A stretch of DNA of 64,000 nucleotides from JAGTVG01 sp942491935 (GTDB lineage: Bacteria > Bacteroidota > Bacteroidia > Cytophagales > Cyclobacteriaceae), in NCBI GenBank assembly GCA_942491935.1, contig CALOCZ010000076.1, positions 43,107 to 107,106 on the forward strand, in the 5' to 3' direction. Made by a program: the position numbers and the translations under genes. Positions 44,349 to 54,138 of the stretch are shown one piece after another. A model generated the notes under the pieces. That model saw only the letters and a list, made by a program, of their open reading frames with translations, was not told the DNA's origin and did not search any database. The stretch's first letter is position 1. Every line of letters starts with the position of its first letter.

Positions 44349-46073
44349 ATGAAGAATCATCAATTTTTTATCATTCTCCTTGTTGTCCTCTTGTCCTGCC
44401 AGTCTTCAAAAAGTGATATGGATAATACCTCAATTTCGGACAAGATCAGGATCAATCAGATTGGGTATGAACTAAACAGCCCCAAAAGATTTATCGTAAG
44501 CAATTCAGAATCGGGTACATTTGAAATTATCAATGAATCCGGCGATGTTTCATTTGAAGGAAACCTGGTTGACAGAGGTACATGGGAATCTTCAGGAGAA
44601 TCAGTTAAAATGGGTGATTTCTCAACTTTTAATGATCCAGGAACCTATTGGATTCGAGTACGTGATGAAGGAATATCCTACCCATTTGTAATCGGAAGCA
44701 ATATCTTCCTGGATGCAGCTATCGATGGATTGAAATCATTTTATCTTCAGAGAATGACAATGGATATTGTTCAGAAGTATGCCGGCGTTTTTCAACGTCC
44801 GGGTGGTCATCCGGATACAGTTTGTTATTTTCATGAATCCACAGGGCGGAATTCAGGTCATAAATCCTCTCCAGGGGGATGGTATGATGCAGGTGATTAT
44901 GGAAAGTATATCGTTAATGCAGGAGTTACTGTTGGTACAATGCTGGCCCTGAATGATATTAACCCCCATGTTTTTCAGGATGGTTCCTTATGGATACCAG
45001 AAAGCGGGAATGGCAAAAATGACTTTTTGGATGAGATAAAGTATGAATTGGACTGGATGTTGACCATGCAGGACGACGATGGTGGGGTGTTCCATAAGCT
45101 CACAACCAAAAGATTTGAAGGCTTTGTAATGCCTGTTGAAGCCGTTAATGACCGGTATATCATAGGTAAATCTACTGCCGCCGCACTTGACTTAGCGGCT
45201 ACCATGGCCATGGCATCCAGGCTATATAAAGAATTTGATCCAGTCTTTGCAAATACCTGCCTTGATGCCGCCATTAATGCCTGGTCGTGGGCAATTAATA
45301 ATCCCGAAGAATATTACCCTAAGAATCCTGAAGATATTCATACGGGTGCATATAATGATGTCATTTTGGACGAGGAATTTTTCTGGGCAGCTGCTGAGTT
45401 GTTTATATCAACAGGGGAGGAGAAGTATTATGGCTCAATTAAAGATCACTTGTCCGGAATGGAATTCAGGGTAGAAGAAAGTTGGAGGAATTATGTCGAT
45501 AATATTGGATATTATTCGCTCCTAAGTCCGAAGAGCCCCTTGGATGAATCCGATCAGGAAGTGATCCTGGGAAGATTAGTGGTGTTAGCAGACAGCCTAA
45601 CCGGGGTAATCGAGAATCATCCATATAGGATACCGGTCGATCATTTTAAATGGGGATCAAATAGCGATTTTTTAAATGCTGCTGTAATATTTGCCGTTGC
45701 CTATCATTATTCAAAAGATTCTGTTTATAAATCAAGTCTATACGAAACATTGGATTATATATTCGGTAAAAATGCGACAGGTTATTCCTTTATTACAGGT
45801 TATGGTAGCAAAACACCCATGCATATCCATCACCGGCAGTCAGAAGCGGATGGTATTCTGGATCCCTTTCCGGGATTTGTAGTGGGAGGTCCAAATGAAT
45901 CCAGGCAGGATCAGGGAAGCCTTGAAACAGCAGGAAAGAAATATGAAAGTTTACTGCCTGCTCGATCATATATTGATGAGGTTGAGAGCTTTGCCTCCAA
46001 TGAAATATGTATTAATTGGAATGCACCATACATTTTTGTTCTTGGCTACCTTGTGGATACTTCTGAAGAATAA
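44349..46073 (+). CDS. Glycoside hydrolase family 9 lipoprotein
   Basis: A 574-residue lipoprotein (LLSC, Cys17). An N-terminal Ig-like domain of the CelD type (about 30-115, IRINQIGYEL start) precedes the alpha/alpha6-barrel GH9 domain (about 120-570), which has the nucleophile/base Asp residues in GGWYDAGDYGKY (Asp180, Asp183) and the acid Glu552 in FASNEICINWNAP. GH9 enzymes are mostly beta-1,4-glucanases, with some exo-glucosaminidases. Its place between two sulfatases suggests a sulfated or mixed glycan, which is inference. Confidence 0.93.
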   Translation: MKNHQFFIILLVVLLSCQSSKSDMDNTSISDKIRINQIGYELNSPKRFIVSNSESGTFEIINESGDVSFEGNLVDRGTWESSGESVKMGDFSTFNDPGTYWIRVRDEGISYPFVIGSNIFLDAAIDGLKSFYLQRMTMDIVQKYAGVFQRPGGHPDTVCYFHESTGRNSGHKSSPGGWYDAGDYGKYIVNAGVTVGTMLALNDINPHVFQDGSLWIPESGNGKNDFLDEIKYELDWMLTMQDDDGGVFHKLTTKRFEGFVMPVEAVNDRYIIGKSTAAALDLAATMAMASRLYKEFDPVFANTCLDAAINAWSWAINNPEEYYPKNPEDIHTGAYNDVILDEEFFWAAAELFISTGEEKYYGSIKDHLSGMEFRVEESWRNYVDNIGYYSLLSPKSPLDESDQEVILGRLVVLADSLTGVIENHPYRIPVDHFKWGSNSDFLNAAVIFAVAYHYSKDSVYKSSLYETLDYIFGKNATGYSFITGYGSKTPMHIHHRQSEADGILDPFPGFVVGGPNESRQDQGSLETAGKKYESLLPARSYIDEVESFASNEICINWNAPYIFVLGYLVDTSEE

Positions 46074-46140
46074 AGTTTTATTGTATACCGTGATTTAATC
46101 GATTTATTTATTTTTACCAGATCTATAAAAGACAATCTTT

Positions 46141-47670
46141 ATGAAATTTAAATACTTATTGTTCATAACATCGATTATGTTCTCCAATGTGATGATTAAT
46201 GGATGTCAACAATCTGGCGGGGACCAAATGACCATCTCAGAGAATGATCCATTGGATCTTGAGAGAATCACAGGAAAAGCAGAATTGAAGAATGTCATCT
46301 TTGTATTGAGTGACGACCACCGATATGATTTCATGGGATTTACTGGAAAAGTCCCATGGTTAAAAACCCCTGCTATGGATAAGATGGCCGCAGAGGGGTG
46401 TCATCTTGAAAATGCATTCGTTACTACCTCATTATGCTCACCCAGCCGGGCCTCGATCCTTACAGGAATGTATTCCCATGCTCATACAGTAGTGGATAAC
46501 CAGGCCCCTGTACCGGAAGACCTGATATTTTTCCCCCAATACCTTCAAAAAGCTGGCTATGAAACTGCCTATTTTGGGAAATGGCATATGGGACATGGGC
46601 ACGATGATCCAAGGCCAGGATTCGATCACTGGGAAAGTTTTAAAGGGCAGGGGAATTATTTTAAACCCAGTCTTAACATCAATGGCGAGCGCTTTGAATA
46701 TGATGAGGATACTTATGTGACAGATCTATTGACTGAACATGCCCTGGAATGGATGGAGAACAGAAGTAAGAACAAACCATTCTTTATGTATTTATCACAT
46801 AAAGCCGTTCATGCTTTATTCCGGCCTGCAGAAAGACATGAAGGGATGTATAAAAATGAAGAAATTGTATTTCCACCATCCTATTACCTGACGGCAACTG
46901 ATGAATACAAAGATCATGATATTCCTGAATGGGTGAAGCAGCAGCGGAATAGCTGGCATGGTGTAGACGATATGTACCATGGCGCTCATAATTTTGAAAC
47001 ATTTTTTAAAGCATATTGCGAAACACTTACCGCTCTTGATGAAAGTCTGGGTTCTGTTATTGACTTTGTCGAAAATTCAGATTTGAAAGATAATACTCTT
47101 GTACTCTATATGGGGGATAATGGATTTTCATTTGGAGAACATGGACTTATCGATAAAAGGCAGGCCTATGAGGAATCCTGGAGGGTACCGCTGCTTGCCT
47201 GGTCTCCCGGTATGATAGATCCCGGGACAAAAATTACAAAACTGGTTCAGAATATCGATATAGCACCTACCGTTCTGGATATGGCAGGATTGGTGCCACC
47301 TTCTTATATGCCGGGTCAATCTTTTATTCCCTTATTGAAAGGTGAAGATGTAAGTGATTGGCGTGATAAGATATTTTATGAATATTACTGGGAGTATGCC
47401 TATCCTCAGACACCTACTGTACATGCTGTAAGAACAGATAGATATAAGTTTATCCGTTATCACGGGCTTTGGGATACAAATGAATTCTATGATCTTGAAA
47501 ATGATCCATGGGAAATGAACAATCTAATTAAGAGTCCCGAACATCAGGAACAGATAGAAGAAATGCTTGATGATCTATGGATCTGGCTTGAAGAAACAGG
47601 AGGTATGCAGATTCCATTGAAAAGGACAACACACAAGAAAATTGACAACCGGTTTAAAGGGTATTATTGA
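46141..47670 (+). CDS. Sulfatase lipoprotein (type I, second copy)
   Basis: A 509-residue lipoprotein with lipobox MINGC (Cys22) and C-S-P-S-R (Cys99) in TSLCSPSRASILTGMYSH, metal-binding VIFVLSDDHR, and FGKWHMG. It is different in subfamily from the first sulfatase of the cluster (HRYDF rather than QGYGD), so the two likely act on different sulfate positions. It follows GH9 by 67 nt on the same strand. Confidence 0.93.
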   Translation: MKFKYLLFITSIMFSNVMINGCQQSGGDQMTISENDPLDLERITGKAELKNVIFVLSDDHRYDFMGFTGKVPWLKTPAMDKMAAEGCHLENAFVTTSLCSPSRASILTGMYSHAHTVVDNQAPVPEDLIFFPQYLQKAGYETAYFGKWHMGHGHDDPRPGFDHWESFKGQGNYFKPSLNINGERFEYDEDTYVTDLLTEHALEWMENRSKNKPFFMYLSHKAVHALFRPAERHEGMYKNEEIVFPPSYYLTATDEYKDHDIPEWVKQQRNSWHGVDDMYHGAHNFETFFKAYCETLTALDESLGSVIDFVENSDLKDNTLVLYMGDNGFSFGEHGLIDKRQAYEESWRVPLLAWSPGMIDPGTKITKLVQNIDIAPTVLDMAGLVPPSYMPGQSFIPLLKGEDVSDWRDKIFYEYYWEYAYPQTPTVHAVRTDRYKFIRYHGLWDTNEFYDLENDPWEMNNLIKSPEHQEQIEEMLDDLWIWLEETGGMQIPLKRTTHKKIDNRFKGYY

Positions 47671-48062
47671 GAATATCATACCTAAACCAGATGGAGAAAC
47701 CTATGGGTTTACAAGGTCCCTGGCATTCTTTTGGAAGAGGGTCTGATAGCTGATCCCGGGGAGTAAAATCATATTTTACCTTATTGTGTCTGCATAAAAT
47801 AATACCATTTTAATTTGAAAACTGATGGGATGAAAAGCTGTTTTGTGTCGTAAATTGCAGGATTACTTGTAATCAGATACAACAATGCTGCCTGCTGGAA
47901 GGCGAGCTGACGTAACAAAAATCCAGAAAAAAGCATCATGGACCTTCTTTAGGATTCATTTTGTTTTTTCGCTATTTAAGACTCACTTAATCAGCCCCTT
48001 GTATTTTTCAAGATCATACTGTATCAAACAGCTATAATCAGCTCATTTAACATAAAAACCTT
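47671..48062. other. Convergent intergenic region after the second sulfatase
   Basis: A 392-nt spacer with no convincing gene. It has a 7-bp perfect hairpin GTAAAAT-CAT-ATTTTAC (47763-47779) which may act as a weak terminator, although no T-run follows. A stretch at 47885-47907 (CTGCCTGCTGGAAGGCGAG) vaguely resembles the GC-rich core of the nqrE terminator element; the resemblance is not good enough to call. Confidence 0.45.
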
Positions 48063-48701
48063 CTAAGCTTTTAGTATAAGATCTGCTGCAATTCTTACTG
48101 CAGTTTGGACAACCTTACTGCATTTGTGGGTGGCATCCGCTTCCTGGAATTGTTCCAGATCATCCTCTTTCCTGAGGTCCAGTTCCATTCCAAATTCTGA
48201 TTTTACAATATTTCTGCACATCAGACTCCCCAATTCCTGCTCAAAACGGTCACAGAATTCATTGGCCGGCACTAGGGAATCTCTGTATCCCTGCCAGTCA
48301 CTGATATTATTTCTCCCAAAAACCAGGCCCAGGGCAAGTAATGCACCTGTAACAGCACCACAGGTTTCGCCTCTTTCTGCGATCCCTGGTATTGGAGTCA
48401 GTGCCTTTACCATATCATCATTACCTAATCCGAATTGTTCCGAAAGTGCGAGAAAAGAGGATTGGGCACAATTATGAGATATCTCCATGTAATGCGTTAC
48501 CTTCTGATCCAATAAATTAAATACATGGTCTTTGGGCATACCTTTACTTAAACTCATGGCATCAGGTTCCTCTATCCTTGAATTGCTTTTTTCCTGATCC
48601 TTTTCCTTTTCTTCCTTCAGTGTGCAATTGCCAAGCATTACTGATCCTGCAGTTAGGCTCCCCATTGCCATAAAATCCCTGCGATTTATCATCTTCTTCA
48701 T
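48063..48701 (-). CDS. Tat-exported C_GCAxxG_C_C family protein
   Basis: A 212-residue protein. The N-terminus has a twin-arginine motif (NRRDFMAMGS) followed by a lipobox-like MLGNC, so it may be a Tat-exported lipoprotein. The C_GCAxxG_C_C pattern is complete: Cys in ISHNCAQS, CGAVTG in GETCGAVTGALLALG, Cys in EFCDRF, LMCRNI, and a later HKCSK. The family is thought to bind metal or Fe-S and to act in redox. It is 106 nt downstream of the fucose-type permease gene. Confidence 0.85.
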   Translation of the reverse strand: MKKMINRRDFMAMGSLTAGSVMLGNCTLKEEKEKDQEKSNSRIEEPDAMSLSKGMPKDHVFNLLDQKVTHYMEISHNCAQSSFLALSEQFGLGNDDMVKALTPIPGIAERGETCGAVTGALLALGLVFGRNNISDWQGYRDSLVPANEFCDRFEQELGSLMCRNIVKSEFGMELDLRKEDDLEQFQEADATHKCSKVVQTAVRIAADLILKA

Positions 48702-48806
48702 GATTAAGGCTGTTTTTTTACGATTGGTTCTATCGAAAAATCCCTATTCCTAAGTTACAAAGATTTCATTTAGATTCCTTGATGATTAATAAAGATTGGT
48801 ATTTCT

Positions 48807-50117
48807 TCAGGGTCGATCCGTTGATGTTTTGTTTTGATGCCGTATAAACCCACCATAAAAAGCGATGATCAGAAAACAAACCAGAGGAACACTGTATGCT
48901 ATATTAATACTTCCTGTCAGGTCAGATACCCTGCCTTGAATTGCTGTGATTACTGCCCCTCCCAGGATGGCCATAATCATGCCTGAAGATCCGATCTTAG
49001 TATCTTCCCCTAATCCTTTCGACGCAATTCCGAAGATGGTAGGAAACATTAGAGACATAAAGGCCGAAATAGAAACCAATGCTATAACGCCTACCATGCC
49101 ATGACCAAATATCACAAACAAACTACTTACTGAAGCGAGTATAGCAGCCCAGGTTAATAATCGTTCAGGTTTAATATATTTCATCAGGAAGGTACAGATA
49201 AACCGGGAAGCTACAAATAGGATAAGTGCGGCCACATAGTATTGAGCTGCTACCTGTTCAGGTGTTTTTCCAAGAGGTAGCTCTATGTTTTCAAGATCCA
49301 GTTCTTTCATGGCGTATCGGATAGTATATGACCATACCCCGATCTGTGCACCAACATATAGAAACTGAGCCAGAACTCCCATGGTATAATTCTTATTCCT
49401 TAACAATCTTTTCAAGGTGCCTTTAAGATCCAATACTTTGCTTTCATCTGCAGCAACCGGCATTTTTGTTACAAATATTATAATCCACAATACCAGCAAT
49501 ATGACACCGATTGACACGTAGGTCATGGTTACGGCATTCAGTTCACCATATTGTATGGCCTGCAATTCTTCCGGGGCCATAGCTGCCCGTTCTTGAGCAC
49601 TTGAACGATTCAATTCAGAAAGTATAAATATCGAGCTGAGAACTACCCCCATGATGGATCCAAGTGGATTAAATGATTGAGCAAAATTTAGCCTTCGGGT
49701 CCCTGTTTCTTCCTTTCCCATTGCAATGATATAAGGATTTGAGGCGGTTTCCAGTACAGATAATCCCCCAAAAAGTATCCAAATGGCGCCTAGAAAATGA
49801 TAATAATTACCCGTTAACATTGATGGATAAAATAAGAAACAACCGAGGGTATACAAACCAAGGCCCAGTAACACACCTGATTTGTAGGAAAATTTCTTGA
49901 TATAAATGGCAGCAGGTAAAGCAAACAAAAAGTATCCAAGTCCGTAGCTGGCAATTTGGATCCAGGAGGTTTGAGCATCAGACATACTCATAATCCTTTT
50001 AAAAGCAGCCAGTAAGGTGTCAGTCATATTGTTCGCCAGGCCCCATAACAGGAATAAACTTGTGATCAGGGCGAAAGGAAGAATAGGCGTGTCTCTTTTA
50101 GAAGGTGCTCCAGACAT
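48807..50117 (-). CDS. FucP-type sugar:H+ symporter (MFS)
   Basis: A 436-residue, 12-helix MFS protein. The N-terminal segment SLFLLWGLANNMTDTLLAAF and the helix-2 motif SYGLGYFLFALPAA are typical of the FucP/sugar-MFS family, as are ASNPYIIAMG and FNPLGSIMG. FucP homologues import L-fucose, glucose or other hexoses with protons. The exact sugar is not readable. Its neighbours (sulfatases, GH9, SDR) fit uptake of a product sugar. Confidence 0.9.
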   Translation of the reverse strand: MSGAPSKRDTPILPFALITSLFLLWGLANNMTDTLLAAFKRIMSMSDAQTSWIQIASYGLGYFLFALPAAIYIKKFSYKSGVLLGLGLYTLGCFLFYPSMLTGNYYHFLGAIWILFGGLSVLETASNPYIIAMGKEETGTRRLNFAQSFNPLGSIMGVVLSSIFILSELNRSSAQERAAMAPEELQAIQYGELNAVTMTYVSIGVILLVLWIIIFVTKMPVAADESKVLDLKGTLKRLLRNKNYTMGVLAQFLYVGAQIGVWSYTIRYAMKELDLENIELPLGKTPEQVAAQYYVAALILFVASRFICTFLMKYIKPERLLTWAAILASVSSLFVIFGHGMVGVIALVSISAFMSLMFPTIFGIASKGLGEDTKIGSSGMIMAILGGAVITAIQGRVSDLTGSINIAYSVPLVCFLIIAFYGGFIRHQNKTSTDRP

Positions 50118-50266
50118 AGTTTTACTTTTAGTGGTATTATAAAAAAGGTCCTGGGAAGATTGATGTCAAAATGCGCTTTCCCGGATCTTTCTAAAAAAAA
50201 TTTTAACAATTATGCATCAATTTTAAAAAATCTCCCTATGATTCCATATATAATTATGAAAAAAAA

Positions 50267-51055
50267 TTACATGGAAGGGGTGATGCCTCCATCCACAGGA
50301 AGATTAATACCGTTGATATATCCTGCGGCTGGCGATGCCAAAAATGCAGCAGTATACCCCATTTCTGCAGGAAGGCCAAGTCGCTTAGCAGGAATTTTGT
50401 CGGCAGCCTGTTTTTCAAATTCAGCATGACTTACCCCTGCCTCCTCAGCTTTCTTAATGAATAATTCATCAAGACGTCCGGTTTTTGTATATCCCGGGAG
50501 GATGTTATTTACAGTAATTCCATAGGGCCCCAGTTCATTTGCAAGGGTTTTTGACCAGCTGGCTACTGCCCCACGTATGGTATTTGAAACACCCAATCCG
50601 GCAATGGGGGTTTTTACTGAAATTGAAATAACATTAATAATTCGGCCGTATCCTGAACTTTTCATTCCGGGAGCCAGCCTTATAATCAGGTTCTGGTTGT
50701 TTATGATGTGTGCATTGAATCCATCAAGGAATTTTTCTGAATCTGAATCCATAACTGCTCCATGAGGAGGACCGCCGGTATTATTGATTAGTATATGGAA
50801 TGTTTTGCCATTTGTCATATACTGTTCTATTGCTTTGATCACTTTATCCGGCTGTTGGAAATCAGCAACTAGATAATCATGGGACTGACCAGAAGAAGTA
50901 TCCAATTCCCGGACAACTGATTTAAGGCTTTCTTCATTGCGGGCGAATAGAGTAATATTTGCACCATTAAGGGCAAGTTCAATAGCAATTGCTTTCCCTA
51001 TTCCCTGAGTGCTTCCGCAAACGAGGGCATTTTTGTTTTTCAGACTAAGATCCAT
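50267..51055 (-). CDS. SDR-family oxidoreductase lacking the YxxxK motif
   Basis: A 262-residue Rossmann protein with the cofactor loop CGSTQGIGKAIA (SDR TGxxxGxG variant), NNTGG (NNAG equivalent) and LPGYTKT. The catalytic YxxxK is replaced by Ser157 and Arg161 in GVSNTIRGAVASW; a Ser is retained in NVISISVKTP. Such SNxxR SDRs exist and are often annotated as FabG-like. ATG 51055 is chosen; an ORF extension to 51154 has a non-conserved leader. It is 149 nt upstream of the sugar permease. Confidence 0.85.
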   Translation of the reverse strand: MDLSLKNKNALVCGSTQGIGKAIAIELALNGANITLFARNEESLKSVVRELDTSSGQSHDYLVADFQQPDKVIKAIEQYMTNGKTFHILINNTGGPPHGAVMDSDSEKFLDGFNAHIINNQNLIIRLAPGMKSSGYGRIINVISISVKTPIAGLGVSNTIRGAVASWSKTLANELGPYGITVNNILPGYTKTGRLDELFIKKAEEAGVSHAEFEKQAADKIPAKRLGLPAEMGYTAAFLASPAAGYINGINLPVDGGITPSM

Positions 51056-51173
51056 AATTGAATTCAATTCATTAAGAAAGTAAAAATAACACCATTCCTT
51101 AGAGGATGGCAAGGCTAAACTCATTTCATAATACTGAAATAATAAACCATCCAAACCTTTTTGGAATTTAATC

Positions 51174-53561
51174 TTATTCTTCTCTTAATGCTTTAACAGG
51201 ATTTGATACCGCTGCCTTGATCGTATGAAAACTTATGGTGGCCAGGGTAATAAATATTGCCAGAAGTGCAGCTGATATGAATGTTATATAATTTATTTCT
51301 GTTTGATAGGAAAAGTTCTGCAACCATTTATTCATAAAAAGGTATGCAACAGGAATGGCTATTGCAATTGATATAGCAATCAGGATCAGAAAATCCTTTG
51401 ATATCATGAATACAATGGTCCCGATACTTGCGCCAACTACCTTTCTGATTCCTATTTCCTTAGTTCTTTGTTCCGTAGTGAAGGATGCCAGGCCCAGCAA
51501 TCCCAGACAGGCAATAACAATAGTTAAAATTGAGAATATTGAAAAAATTTCGCCACGGCGTTGATCATTGCTGTATTGTTCCTCAAATTCCTCATCCAGG
51601 AAGTTATAATCAAGCGGCCGGTTTGGGAACACTTTTTTCCAGGCTGTTTCAACTTCCTCAAGTGCCCCTGAAATATCTTCTCCGGCAAGCTTAATATGAA
51701 CGATCCGGTTGTCCGTTCGCAAGTAAAACATGACAGGTTCTATAACATCATATAGAGAATTGTGGTGATAATCCTTTATCACGCCAACGACTTCAACAAA
51801 TGGATCTTCTTCATCCGTTCCAAACTGGAATTTTTTCCCAATGGCTTGATCCCAATTCATGCGTTTTGACATTGATTCAGTAACGATCACTGCTTGAGAT
51901 GTGTCTGAGGTCACATCTCTGGAGAAATTTCGGCCCTCTAAGATCTCAAAGTTAAGTGTCGGGATATAGTCGTAGTCTATTCCATATAGGTCAATTCCTC
52001 TTTCCACCATTTCTCCTGCATCATTTTCGACGTTGATCAGGTTTTTGCCCATCTCAGTACCGGGTGAGGTAGTCGCTGATCCTACATCTTTGATGTAATT
52101 TGATTTTTTAAGTTCATTTCTTAAAACCTCATACTTTTCCCTCATTTCTTGTGTGAACATACCTATCCGAATGATTTGATCCTTATCAAATCCCAGATCT
52201 TTTTCCCTTAGATAATTCAACTGATCATATACTATCCAGGTACTGATGATCATAGCCACAGAAATCCCGAACTGGAGGATGACAAGAACTTTTCTGACCA
52301 TAGAATTTCCTCCCTTGCTGCTGCTATTGCTTTTTAGTACCTCTACCGGGTTGAATGAAGAAAGGAAAAAAGACGGATACGATCCACTTAATATGGCGAC
52401 AAAAATGACAATTCCGAAAAGAGATATCATAATAGCCGGTTTAAAAAGGAAATCTGCTGTAATGGCTTTGTCCAGCATGTCATTATAAAATGGAATCAAA
52501 GCAAGTACAATAATTATACTTAATACCAGCGCTATTAATGTATATATTATAGATTCTGTCAAAAACTGGATTATTATCTGCCTTTTTAAAGAGCCCATGA
52601 CTTTTCGAATCCCGACTTCCCTTGCCCGTTTCATCGATCGTGCAGTGGATAGATTCATATAATTTATACTCGCAATTAATAATATAAAAAAGGCAACAGC
52701 AGTAAATATGTAGACATAGGCGATATCGCCACCTGTTTCAGCTTCAGAGCCGATCTTGGAATGAAGATGGATGTCCTGGATATTTTGAAGTTCATATTTG
52801 AAATCAATGCCAAATTGTTCAAAGATTTCGGCACAGTAGTTGTCATATATTTCGTGCAGTTTTTCCTGGAAGGCCAGGGGATCTTCCAGAGTTGGCGTAT
52901 ATATATAGGTTAGAACACCAAAATTTCCCCAGCTCCCTTCGCTTCGGAAATCCTGTAAGGTATTCCAGGAAATAAAAGCCTGGATAGAACTGATATGTGT
53001 ATTTTTAGGAATATTTTCAATTACTCCTGTAACGCGATAAGATACATCTTCTCCAATCAGAGTTTCTCCAACAGCATCGGTTGTATTAAAATATTTTATG
53101 GCTATATCCCTGGTGATCACGATAGAATTGGGTTCGTAAAGACAGGTTTCAGGATCACCTGCTAAAAACTGAAATGTGAATAATTCAAAGGTAGCTGAAT
53201 CAGCATAAGCAAATTCTTCTTCATATATATTTTCCGTACCCTTTTCAATCATCAATCGTCCGGCATTGGTTATGCGTGTGTATTCTTCTACCTCTGGATA
53301 ATCTTTTTTAACTGTAGGGGCAAATGGGGTTTGTGCCACCGCCCAGGTAAATTCATTGTCAACTTCAGTTATAGTGGTTACGACACGGTATACATGATCC
53401 CCATTTTGATGAAAATTATCAAAACTTAATTCATCAGTTATATATAATACAAGGAAAAGGCAGGATGAAATGCCTATGACCAAACCCAATATATTAATAA
53501 AACTATACCCTTTCTCTTTCTTTATATTTCGAAAAGAGATTTTGATCAGATTTCTTAGCAT
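51174..53561 (-). CDS. FtsX/MacB-type ABC transporter permease
   Basis: A 795-residue duplicated permease: two units, each with a MacB-type periplasmic domain and a FtsX domain. It begins LIKISFRNIKKEKGYSFINI (conserved basic pre-helix), has REVGIRKVMGSLKRQII and KEIGIRKVVGASIGTI before the membrane helices, 8 helices in total. No ATPase gene is adjacent. Such permeases export peptides or signal stress in Bacteroidota. It is 119 nt upstream of the SDR gene on the same strand. Confidence 0.9.
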   Translation of the reverse strand: MLRNLIKISFRNIKKEKGYSFINILGLVIGISSCLFLVLYITDELSFDNFHQNGDHVYRVVTTITEVDNEFTWAVAQTPFAPTVKKDYPEVEEYTRITNAGRLMIEKGTENIYEEEFAYADSATFELFTFQFLAGDPETCLYEPNSIVITRDIAIKYFNTTDAVGETLIGEDVSYRVTGVIENIPKNTHISSIQAFISWNTLQDFRSEGSWGNFGVLTYIYTPTLEDPLAFQEKLHEIYDNYCAEIFEQFGIDFKYELQNIQDIHLHSKIGSEAETGGDIAYVYIFTAVAFFILLIASINYMNLSTARSMKRAREVGIRKVMGSLKRQIIIQFLTESIIYTLIALVLSIIIVLALIPFYNDMLDKAITADFLFKPAIMISLFGIVIFVAILSGSYPSFFLSSFNPVEVLKSNSSSKGGNSMVRKVLVILQFGISVAMIISTWIVYDQLNYLREKDLGFDKDQIIRIGMFTQEMREKYEVLRNELKKSNYIKDVGSATTSPGTEMGKNLINVENDAGEMVERGIDLYGIDYDYIPTLNFEILEGRNFSRDVTSDTSQAVIVTESMSKRMNWDQAIGKKFQFGTDEEDPFVEVVGVIKDYHHNSLYDVIEPVMFYLRTDNRIVHIKLAGEDISGALEEVETAWKKVFPNRPLDYNFLDEEFEEQYSNDQRRGEIFSIFSILTIVIACLGLLGLASFTTEQRTKEIGIRKVVGASIGTIVFMISKDFLILIAISIAIAIPVAYLFMNKWLQNFSYQTEINYITFISAALLAIFITLATISFHTIKAAVSNPVKALREE

Positions 53562-53677
53562 ATTATTATTTTGAATAAAATGATGGTGATTTAACTCCTG
53601 TTATTTATTAGGATGAATGTGGAAGGGAAAAAGTTTAATAAATGTTGATTTTTTTGTATTCCTCAATCCCAGATGCC

Positions 53678-53929
53678 TTAATTGTCCTCGTTTGCAAGTT
53701 TATCCCTCAATGATAACCAGAAAGGAAGTGAAGTAATGGCTAAAGTAGTTATGCCCTCTTCCTGATGGTTCTTTACGACATTGAGTATATTTTCTTTATT
53801 GATTTCAATGGGATTGAACTGTTTAAAAGTAATATGGTATGCAGTTACAATCAGCAGCAGAAAAAAAATGGCCGCCATTTTTTGAACATTGAAATACTTA
53901 ATCAGTGGTTTTATCTCGAATATTTTCAT
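53678..53929 (-). CDS. Small hypothetical membrane protein
   Basis: An 83-residue frame starting at ATG 53929, with one hydrophobic helix (about 17-34) flanked by a basic N-terminus and a charged tail. It lies 116 nt upstream of the permease gene. I do not recognise the family. Composition is protein-like, but the length does not exclude chance. Confidence 0.4.
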   Translation of the reverse strand: MKIFEIKPLIKYFNVQKMAAIFFLLLIVTAYHITFKQFNPIEINKENILNVVKNHQEEGITTLAITSLPFWLSLRDKLANEDN

Positions 53930-54053
53930 AAGCCAAAAATTGAGGGGTAGAAATGAAAATGCACATTCTCCCTTTGATCTATCAGCAATTTCAATACCAT
54001 TAAAGTTAAATTACTGTTAGTCAATTAATTATAATGAAACCGCATTCGCCCTT

Positions 54054-54111
54054 CTGTTCTTATTCGAACACTTGTGTACGTAGCGGAACAGGTTTTTGAG
54101 GTCTATCGAAC
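54054..54111. promoter_or_regulatory. Cluster of GTTC/GAAC boxes (possible operator)
   Basis: CTGTTC (54054-54059) and GAACAG (54086-54091) form an inverted pair; between them CGAACAC-TT-GTGTACG (54065-54080) is a near-perfect dyad with one mismatch per arm; a further CGAAC is at 54107-54111. Such spacing fits a dimeric DNA-binding regulator. It could control the permease (minus strand) or doxX (plus strand). Confidence 0.4.
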
Positions 54112-54138
54112 CCTTTTGACAAAATTAGCAAAAATTTC

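Noticed and set aside
47885..47907. Possible second copy of the nqrE terminator-type GC palindrome
   Set aside because: The arms do not pair well and the match is partial; likely chance.
51056..51154. N-terminal extension of the SDR gene to an upstream ATG
   Set aside because: The 33 extra residues are not conserved-looking, and the family start MDLSLKNKNALVCG fits ATG 51055.
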